From assembly GCF_004138495.1 (NCBI RefSeq), contig NZ_ML142849.1, positions 744,752-759,006 on the forward strand: DNA of 14,255 bases, in the 5' to 3' direction. The position numbers and the translations under genes are program-made. This stretch comes from Phytoactinopolyspora endophytica. Lineage in GTDB: Bacteria > Actinomycetota > Actinomycetes > Jiangellales > Jiangellaceae. Within the stretch, counting starts at the first letter, position 1, and every line of letters starts with the position of its first letter. Below are positions 1 to 5,635 of this stretch, in pieces. Under the pieces are notes generated by a model that had not been told where the DNA came from, ran no database searches, and saw nothing but the letters and a program-made list of their open reading frames with translations.

Positions 1-508
1 CCAGCCGATGGAACGACACCGCCGGCCCTTGGCCGAGCGGATCGACCAGGGTGTCTTCCTCGTTCATGCTGTTCAGCTCACTGTCGTAGCCGAGCACGGC
101 CTGCCAGAACGGACGGATGGCCGGGATGTCCGCCGCGTAGACGGTGATCTCGAGCACCTGTGCCGCACCCTGTCTGCCGTCGCCAAATCCCAGCCAGGTA
201 CGCAGGCCCATGTCGGCGACGGCTGCTGAGATGCGGCCGGCCAGCCCGACGTCGTCGGAGGTGATGGCGGCGTCCGCGACCTGGCGAAGGGTCAGGACCA
301 CCCGTCCGGGCCTGATGTCTATGCTCAGGCGTTCGTCGGCATCCGGGCCGCAGGCCGCGACCGCCCGTGTTGAGACGTCAACCGCCTGGCTCAGGGACTC
401 CACTTGCACGGACGTGCCCAGCACGCCCAAGACGTAACGCCACCCAAGGTTGGTGGCCGCGTCGTTTCCGTTGTTGAACTCCGCTGGTTGGTACCCGATA
501 GCGTTCAT
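1..508 (-). CDS. PCD-like/VOC fusion protein, partial (C-terminus beyond left edge)
   Basis: The minus strand is open from an ATG at 508 to the window edge (169 codons, no stop); an in-frame stop lies just upstream at 533-535. The N-terminal half (residues about 20-100: GWRYVLG, IDIRP, then a helix) resembles the pterin-4a-carbinolamine dehydratase fold. The second half begins a glyoxalase/VOC domain (IRPFWQAVLGY, then LVDPLGQGP). It is clearly homologous to the intact protein at 1266-1988, so the pair is a tandem duplication. Where PCD enzymes have consecutive active-site histidines this copy reads DERL, so PCD catalysis is unlikely. Actinobacterial proteins of this layout are usually called VOC family protein, with no known substrate. 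No good Shine-Dalgarno precedes the ATG, so the start is less certain than the frame. It lies about 100 bp downstream of the stand-alone AraC gene, on the same strand. Confidence 0.82.
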   Translation of the reverse strand, partial: MNAIGYQPAEFNNGNDAATNLGWRYVLGVLGTSVQVESLSQAVDVSTRAVAACGPDADERLSIDIRPGRVVLTLRQVADAAITSDDVGLAGRISAAVADMGLRTWLGFGDGRQGAAQVLEITVYAADIPAIRPFWQAVLGYDSELNSMNEEDTLVDPLGQGPAVSFHRL

Positions 509-545
509 GGCGACGAATCTGGCATACCGCCTCTACGCCCACTGA

Positions 546-597
546 CACGGAAAACACCGTGCCGCGCAGCGCCGCGGCATATCGCCACACGGCGCTG
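546..597. other. Cluster of overlapping inverted repeats between the AraC and VOC genes
   Basis: Three perfect inverted repeats lie in this spacer: CACGG/CCGTG (546-550 with 557-561, 6-nt loop), GCCGCG/CGCGGC (561-566 with 573-578, 6-nt loop) and CAGCGCC/GGCGCTG (567-573 with 591-597, 17-nt loop). The second and third share sequence and cannot form together. The cluster sits just after the AraC stop codon on the minus strand and about 40 nt before the VOC start. No T-tract follows, so it is not a classical intrinsic terminator. It could be an attenuator-like leader, or simply chance pairing in GC-rich DNA. Confidence 0.3.
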
Positions 598-612
598 CCG
601 GCTCAGCAGATC

Positions 613-987
613 TCACGTCTGCGCAGGTCCAAGCCTCCTCCGGAGTGTTTCACTCGGCTGTTCCCCGAACCGACTGCGGTACTCCCCCGCGAACTGACCG
701 TAGTGGCTGAACCCCCATTGGCGTGAGATCCGATCGATGGTGGGGCCTCCGGGACGCCAGGTCAGCAGTGCCTCACGCACTCGATCCAGCCGCACGTTCT
801 TCACGTACGTCGTGGGCGACACGCCAAGATGCCGCTTGAACCGCATCTGGAGGATGCGCTCACCGACACTGACCCGACGGGCTAGGTCAGCGGTGTTCTC
901 TATGCCCTGCGGGTGCTCGTGGACGATTTCCAGCGCGTGTTTCATGTAGTCGGGAAGAGCCGAGTCCGAGTCCTCGCTATCCGTCAT
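613..987 (-). CDS. Stand-alone AraC-family HTH regulator (124 aa)
   Basis: This is a DNA-binding transcription regulator consisting almost only of the AraC double helix-turn-helix (HTH_18). The first HTH is around residues 33-55 (ADLARRVSV...LQMRFKRHLG), followed by the linker SPTTYVKNVRLDRVREAL. The second HTH is around 84-110 (IDRISRQWGFSHYGQFAGEY), followed by the typical RFGEQPSETL end. No sensing domain is present, whereas full AraC proteins run about 300 residues. The start is well supported: AGGGGGA lies 7 nt upstream of the ATG, and an in-frame stop at 1003-1005 rules out a longer N-terminus, so the short form is not an edge artefact. It lies between two paralogous VOC genes on the same strand and probably regulates them or itself. 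Direct repeats upstream are candidate binding sites. Signal sensing, if any, would need a partner or be absent. Confidence 0.88.
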   Translation of the reverse strand: MTDSEDSDSALPDYMKHALEIVHEHPQGIENTADLARRVSVGERILQMRFKRHLGVSPTTYVKNVRLDRVREALLTWRPGGPTIDRISRQWGFSHYGQFAGEYRSRFGEQPSETLRRRLGPAQT

Positions 988-994
988 TGCAAGG

Positions 995-1001
995 TCCCCC
1001 T
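995..1001 (-). promoter_or_regulatory. Shine-Dalgarno that fixes the AraC start
   Basis: AGGGGGA on the minus strand lies 7 nt before the ATG at 987. With the in-frame stop a few codons further upstream, it shows that the 124-residue form is the real product and not the tail of a longer one. Confidence 0.6.
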
Positions 1002-1162
1002 GTCATTTCCACGTGCACGCCTCGCCGCTCCACTGACGACGTGGGGCCACAACCGCGCACATCCGTGTTCCCGGCTCCGGCGCAGTACACCGCGGCCTGA
1101 CGATCGCCGATCAGTCTTGTGGGACGTATACGGCGAACGCAACCGTTTTCACCGCATTTTGC

Positions 1163-1233
1163 GAAACTACGTAGGAATCATGTGGAAACTACCTACACGA
1201 CCCGAAAACGACGTCCACGGACCGAAAACGACG
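1163..1233. promoter_or_regulatory. Direct-repeat cluster upstream of the AraC gene, candidate operator
   Basis: Two direct-repeat pairs are seen. GAAACTAC occurs at 1163-1170 and 1185-1192 (22-bp period). CCGAAAACGACG occurs at 1202-1213 and 1222-1233 (20-bp period). A related inverted element (CCGTTTTC) is at 1143-1150. Another inverted core, CGTTTTCG, sits at 2100-2107, about 110 bp upstream of the intact VOC gene. AraC proteins typically bind two direct half-sites about two helical turns apart on one DNA face, and both spacings fit this. The cluster lies in the spacer between the VOC stop (1266) and the AraC start (987). Which protein binds is inference. Confidence 0.4.
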
Positions 1234-1265
1234 CCGACGCGCTCCCCCAGCGCCGGCGACCAACG

Positions 1266-1988
1266 CTACCGACCGTGCAACGCGACAACGCCGACTTCGT
1301 TGCCGGCCGGGTCAGCCAGCACCTGGCAATCGCCCGCGGGATGCTCGGACACCCACGTGGCGCCGAGTTCACGAAGCGCCCGTCTGCGACGTTCCGCCTC
1401 GCCACGGCTGACGCAGACGTCCACGCGTATCGCCCTGTGCCGCGCATCCGATGGGTCGATCTGGCGAAACCGGATCGTCGGGCCTTGGCCCAGCGGGTCG
1501 ACCAGCGGATCCTGCGATCCACGACTTCCCGCCTCGCCGTCGTAGCCGGTGGCCGCCTGCCAGAAGGGCCGGACCGATGCGACGTCAACCGCCTCGACGA
1601 CGAGCTCGACCACTTGCATCGAACGTGAGCCACCACGCCCGACACCGATCCCGGTCAGCAAGCCGAGATCGGCCACAGCTGTGCTGATCTTCCCGGCCAG
1701 CTCGATATCCCGGGCAGTCACCGACGCTGACTTCGCCGACTGCAGCGTCAAGAGCACCCGTCTCGGGCGGATGTCAGCGGACAGGTGGTCGTCCGCGTCT
1801 TGACCGCAAGCGGCCGTCGCCCGGGTTACTACATCCGCTCCTTGCGTCAGCGACTCCACGTGTACGTGGGTGCCGAGCGCGCCGTGGACGTATCGCCACC
1901 CGAGGCGCCTCACTGCGTCCGTTGCCTGTTCTGGAGTCGGGCCTTCCGGATTCTCTGCCATGTGTTCTGTAGAGTCCATGCCCGGCAT
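1266..1988 (-). CDS. PCD-like/VOC (glyoxalase-like) fusion protein
   Basis: This 240-residue soluble protein has two domains. Residues about 28-108 resemble pterin-4a-carbinolamine dehydratase (GWRYVHG, DADDHLSADIRP, LTLQS, TARDIELAGKI). Residues about 124-238 form a glyoxalase/VOC domain (VRPFWQAATGY, LVDPLGQGP, RVDVCVS, ending LADPAGNEVGVV). The canonical PCD histidine pair is reduced to one (DDHL), and the later catalytic histidine after the LTLQ strand is missing, so true PCD activity is doubtful. VOC proteins range from metal-dependent enzymes to drug-binding resistance proteins; nothing here picks one. ATG codons at 1988, 1979 and 1961 are possible starts. GGGAAG lies 9 nt before the 1979 ATG but directly abuts the 1988 one, so 1979 may be the true start. 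A partial paralogue lies at 1-508, beyond the AraC gene. Confidence 0.85.
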   Translation of the reverse strand: MPGMDSTEHMAENPEGPTPEQATDAVRRLGWRYVHGALGTHVHVESLTQGADVVTRATAACGQDADDHLSADIRPRRVLLTLQSAKSASVTARDIELAGKISTAVADLGLLTGIGVGRGGSRSMQVVELVVEAVDVASVRPFWQAATGYDGEAGSRGSQDPLVDPLGQGPTIRFRQIDPSDARHRAIRVDVCVSRGEAERRRRALRELGATWVSEHPAGDCQVLADPAGNEVGVVALHGR

Positions 1989-2108
1989 CTTCCCGACTGC
2001 CCGGTTCCGTTCGAGCTATGGGTGGCGGCCCACCGCGGCCTACCGCGCCCGCCAATTTGGGACCACTCAACCCCCGGCGCCCTGCCACGCCGGCCCTGGC
2101 GTTTTCGC

Positions 2109-2132
2109 TTCCTTCCGTTGGTGAGGAGGGAA
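2109..2132. other. Hairpin in the leader side of the VOC gene
   Basis: TTCCTTCC (2109-2116) can pair with GGAGGGAA (2125-2132) as an 8-bp stem with one G-T pair and an 8-nt loop. No T-tract flanks it on either strand, so it is not a standard terminator. It lies about 120 bp upstream of the VOC start at 1988, next to a CGTTTTCG element. Its function is unknown and chance is possible. Confidence 0.25.
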
Positions 2133-2699
2133 CGGTCTCGTTGTTATCCCGAGGGCCGAGGGGATGTGGAAGATTTGGACGAGCCGATCTCCTCTGGTGA
2201 TCTTGGCCCGGGGTACCAGGGCTTCGATTAGGCCTTGCGTTGGTTCACAGTTCCTTCGCTCGTTAGCGCGCGTCGCGTTCCTAGTTTGGACGGAGGCCAG
2301 CAGTCAGAACAGTTCGTCCTCGCTGAGCGGTCGTCAAGTCGCCGACCAGCCAGTGGCTTCGTGGACGGCCGATGCCGAGTCCTGCGAGCCCGGCCGAGGA
2401 GTTTAGCGGTCGAGCTTGCCGCGAACTCGGGATAGAGGTTAGTGAGCAGGCGAACGATGCGAGCGGTGGCGTTTCCGGCCGAGACGCGGTCAGGCAGACC
2501 GTCGCCCGAGCCCCGCCAAAGCCCGGCGCGGCCGTACATTGCCGTGACCATGAGGATGCGCAGTGCGGAGAGGATGACGAACTCGGCGCCGGACTTCTAG
2601 AGCTGGCGCCTTGGTATCGACGAACGTTGAGAAAGGCGCCGCACGGCTGGCCCCTCGGATTCGACTTCGACTGTGTCAATGACGCTCGCGTGAGCCGGG

Positions 2700-3250
2700 G
2701 GCGAAGTCGCGTCGGTCCATGGACATCGCGACGTTCTGGGCAACCTTGACGCCCTTGACGTTGCGGTCGTAGAAGATCTAGAGCGCGTCGTCCACGCCGA
2801 GTCCCCAGTACAGCTCGAAAGGATCCGCACGACCGAGAGCCGCTCCAGCGACAGCCCAAACCGTTCCGGGTTGTCGTAAAGCTCGTGCCACGCACTTGGC
2901 CTGGGTCTCTCCGTCGACGGCGACGACCGGGCGAGCGGCGTGTGCCCGACATGGTGAACACGTTGGCGCCTGCGGCAAGTTCGTCGCTGATCGAACCGCG
3001 TTCGCCCGCCAAACACAGTGTCCCGACGGCGACCAGCCCGCGCTGTGTCGGCCCTTGAGTCCGTCGGCGATGCAGTGAGCGCATGGGGTGATGTTCTTGC
3101 CTTTGGTTGTTGAAGCGATCCTCTGCTGTACCTCGCCGCGGAGTTCGGCGTTGCGACACTGCAAGCCCAACAGGAATGGCACGGCCCCCTTGTTCTCTTG
3201 GTGCGGGACAAGGGAACGAGCTGGATCAGGGTAGACGACACCACCGTTCC
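2700..3250 (-). pseudogene. Probable decayed gene of unknown family
   Basis: On the minus strand, protein-like stretches jump between frames. Near 3060-3210 one frame reads GAVPFLLGLQCRN... with a possible zinc-binding CAHC. Near 2940-3000 another reads SDELAAGANVFTM. Near 2820-2890 a third reads HELYDNPERFGLSLERL. At about 2780-2820 one reads FELYWGLGVDDAL and ends at a TAG (2778-2780), after which the same frame continues as IFYDRNVKGVKVAQNVAMSM until the next stop. The pieces look like one protein broken by frameshifts and a nonsense codon. I do not recognise the family, and the edges are approximate. Alternatively, the stretches could be chance open reading in GC-rich DNA. Confidence 0.33.
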
Positions 3251-3459
3251 GATAACCGCGTCGGTGCCGAGCCGCATACGGTGAGACGGCCACCCTCGGC
3301 CTCGGGTGTGGGCCGCGGCAAGACACGCGACTCCTGGGATGGAGTGAGGCAGGTGAAGCCCAATCGGTGGGCACGGCCACGAGTATCCCTCGTGCGACTT
3401 CACCAAATCAGTTCACCTGCGCACTGAAAGCGCTGTCAAACACCAACTCCTCATCAAGC

Positions 3460-3488
3460 TTGGCTAATCTCTGTGTACGGGGTACAGT
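3460..3488 (+). promoter_or_regulatory. Candidate promoter of the methyltransferase/hsd locus with overlapping palindrome
   Basis: TTGGCT (3460-3465) and TACAGT (3483-3488) are separated by 17 bp, resembling a housekeeping-sigma promoter, with the start codon about 35 bp downstream. A perfect palindrome, TGTAC-GGG-GTACA (3474-3486), covers the spacer end and most of the -10 box. A repressor bound there would block RNA polymerase. The downstream gene carries an N-terminal HTH, so autoregulation is possible but not shown. Confidence 0.45.
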
Positions 3489-3523
3489 CGCCATATTCCG
3501 CTGATCGCTGACGACAGGACGCC

Positions 3524-5563
3524 GTGTTGCCCGACCTGACTACGCAGGTGACCGCCGCCGAGATCTCCCGGCTGGCGGGCGTCACGCGCGCCACGGTGAG
3601 CAACTGGCGACGCCGCCACCCAGACTTCCCCAGCCCGATAGGTGGTACGGACACGAGTCCTGCCTACGACCTCGAATCCGTTCGCGAGTGGCTGGCCAAC
3701 CGCGGCCAAGTGCCGGAGGCGACACCGCAGGCGGAGCTGCGCATCGCCCTGCGTGGGGCTCCCGACGGACGGGCGCTGGTCCGGCAACTGCTGCCGCTCG
3801 TACCGCCGCTGGCGGGTCTACCTCGGGAGAGGTTGGCGAAGCTCGCCAGCCTGCCCGACGAGTCGTTCGGCGCGGAGCTGGCCGCGGCGGCGCGCGAACA
3901 CCACGGTGAACTTCCCACGATATCCAACCCGGCGGCCCGAGCGCTGCTGCGCTGTCTCGACGCACATGGCGCGGAGACGACATTGCAGGTCCTCGCTAAG
4001 CACTTGCCCGACGCCGCGGCAGCCGGGATGTACACGACCCCGCGCGGACTAGCCGATCTCCTGGTTGCGTTGCCGGATCGCCTCGAACGAACCCTTGATC
4101 CGGCCTGCGGGGGCGGCGGGCTGCTGGCTGCGGCGGTACGAGCGGGAGCCTCATGCGTACTCGGTCAGGAGATCGCCGAAGATCAGGTCGCGTTGGCGCG
4201 GGTCCGTGCTGAGATCTCAGTCCCCAACAGCGAGGTACACCCTGGCGACAGCCTCCGCTCGGACGCCTTTCCCGACGAGCAGGTCGACGCCGTGGTGTGC
4301 AACCCGCCATTCGGCATCCGTGACTGGGGCCACGACGAACTCGCCTACGACTCGCGCTGGGCCTACGGCCTGCCGCCACGCTCGGAGCCCGAACTGGCGT
4401 GGGTGCAGCACTGCCTCGCGCACCTGAGCGCAGACGGCGCCGCGGTAGTCGTCATGCCGCCGGGTGCGGCCGAACGATCCGGCGGCCGACGAATCCGCGC
4501 CGAACTCGTACGCACGGGCACGCTGCGGGCGGTGATCGCGCTGCCGCAAGGCGCGGCACCGCCGCTACATGTCAGCCTGCAGCTGTGGGTGCTGGCTCCG
4601 CCGCCGAAAGCCGATCCACAGCCGATCCTGTTCGTCGACGCCTCGACCGAGCCGCACCGCAGTCGCGAGATCGACTGGAACTCTGTGTCGAAGCGGGTCT
4701 TGACGGCGTGGCACGCATTCCGTGAGGACCCCGAATGCGTTGAGCCGGAACCCGGCTTCGCTCGCACCCGGTCGGTCGTGGACCTCCTCGACGACACCGT
4801 TGACCTCACCCCACAACGACATGCGCGGGTCGCGACCGTCCTCGACCCGGACCGCCATGATGCGCTCGCTCACGAACTACGGGACCGGTTGCGACGCACG
4901 GGAAACGCTCTGGTCGGTCTCAGCGATGAGCAGCTGTGGCAGACCGCGGGATCAGAACCGGTGGCGTGGCGAACGGCCACGGTCGCAGACCTCTTGCGCG
5001 GCGGCGCGCTCACCCTGTACCGCGCGACACCGACGCGGGAGACGGTGCTGCCCGGCGCCGGCAAACCACCATCGATGCTGACCCACCACGACGTCCGCAC
5101 CGGTGAACCACCGTCCGGCTCCCTGCACGACAAGCCGGTCGACAAACTCATCCCGATCGAAGCGGGCGACGTGCTGCTGCCGGACACGCTGCACGACGCC
5201 AGCTCGATCACGGTCCGCGTCGCCGGCGAGCGCGACTCGGGCAGCGTCCTCGGCCCGCACCTGTTCCTGCTGCGCCCGGACCCGGAACGGCTGGACTCCG
5301 ACTTCTTGGCCGGATTCCTGTCCGCCGACCAGAATATCCAAGGCGCGACCGTGGGCACCTCGATCCAGCGACTGGACATCAAACGGCTACGGGTGCCGCT
5401 CATCCCAATGGAACGCCAATGCCTGTATGGGCAAGCATTCCGCCGCGTCCGAGCCATGCACTCAGCGGCGAACCTCGCCGCGAAGATCGCACGTGAACTT
5501 GCCGATCAGTGGGCGCTCGGCCTAACCAGCGGGGCACTGCTGCCGCCGGAAGACAGTTCGTGA
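3524..5563 (+). CDS. HTH - N6-adenine DNA methyltransferase - single TRD fusion
   Basis: This 679-residue protein is predicted to transfer a methyl group from AdoMet to adenine N6 in a specific DNA sequence. Residues about 8-60 form an AlpA/excisionase-like HTH (AAEISRLAGVTRATVSNW, ending ESVREWLANRG). The HsdM-like catalytic core runs from about 165 to 360, with MYTTPRGLADLL, motif I DPACGGGG (192-199) and the catalytic motif NPPFG (260-264). The C-terminus (about 480-679) resembles one HsdS target-recognition domain plus a helix (VADLLRGGALTLYR, EAGDVLLPD, SIQRLDIKRLRVPLIP). Modification and specificity thus share one chain; no nuclease or helicase motif is present. The start is GTG, with AGGA only 4 nt upstream; the TTG at 3527 is an alternative. 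It is first in the locus, 72 bp before hsdM. It could be a second modification enzyme, a regulator, or an orphan methylase. Confidence 0.9.
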   Translation: MLPDLTTQVTAAEISRLAGVTRATVSNWRRRHPDFPSPIGGTDTSPAYDLESVREWLANRGQVPEATPQAELRIALRGAPDGRALVRQLLPLVPPLAGLPRERLAKLASLPDESFGAELAAAAREHHGELPTISNPAARALLRCLDAHGAETTLQVLAKHLPDAAAAGMYTTPRGLADLLVALPDRLERTLDPACGGGGLLAAAVRAGASCVLGQEIAEDQVALARVRAEISVPNSEVHPGDSLRSDAFPDEQVDAVVCNPPFGIRDWGHDELAYDSRWAYGLPPRSEPELAWVQHCLAHLSADGAAVVVMPPGAAERSGGRRIRAELVRTGTLRAVIALPQGAAPPLHVSLQLWVLAPPPKADPQPILFVDASTEPHRSREIDWNSVSKRVLTAWHAFREDPECVEPEPGFARTRSVVDLLDDTVDLTPQRHARVATVLDPDRHDALAHELRDRLRRTGNALVGLSDEQLWQTAGSEPVAWRTATVADLLRGGALTLYRATPTRETVLPGAGKPPSMLTHHDVRTGEPPSGSLHDKPVDKLIPIEAGDVLLPDTLHDASSITVRVAGERDSGSVLGPHLFLLRPDPERLDSDFLAGFLSADQNIQGATVGTSIQRLDIKRLRVPLIPMERQCLYGQAFRRVRAMHSAANLAAKIARELADQWALGLTSGALLPPEDSS

Positions 5564-5622
5564 TCCCACCGCTGACAATCCGCCACCAGATCCGGCACCA
5601 TTGTCCACCATCGATGAAGACC

Positions 5623-5628
5623 GAGGGG
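5623..5628 (+). promoter_or_regulatory. Shine-Dalgarno that fixes the TTG start of hsdM
   Basis: GAGGGG lies 7 nt before the TTG at 5636. An in-frame TGA at 5615-5617 excludes a longer product, and the HsdM family N-terminus begins at once after the TTG. Confidence 0.65.
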
Positions 5629-5635
5629 AACGTCG

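Larger units (their letters stand above)
1989..3459. other. About 1.47 kb without a convincing intact gene
   Basis: Long open frames here are arginine- and serine-rich, overlap one another, lack good Shine-Dalgarno sites and match no family I know. Visible contents are a CGTTTTCG core at 2100-2107, a hairpin at 2109-2132, fragments of a probable decayed gene at about 2700-3250, and a second unrecognised minus-strand stretch at about 2228-2600 (AEFVILSALRILMVTAMYG). I see no tRNA, IS terminal repeats, CRISPR array or phage genes. The region separates the VOC/AraC genes from the restriction locus. Confidence 0.5.

Noticed and set aside
2281..3159. Minus-strand open frame of 292 codons in the gene-poor gap
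   Set aside because: It is low-complexity Arg/Ser-rich, without a good ribosome site, and the more protein-like segments in this stretch lie in other frames. It is treated as part of a decayed region, not a gene.
5574..5605. GACAAT/ATTGTC inverted repeat between the first methylase and hsdM as a terminator
   Set aside because: The stem is only 6 bp with a 20-nt loop and no T-tract, which is too weak to call.
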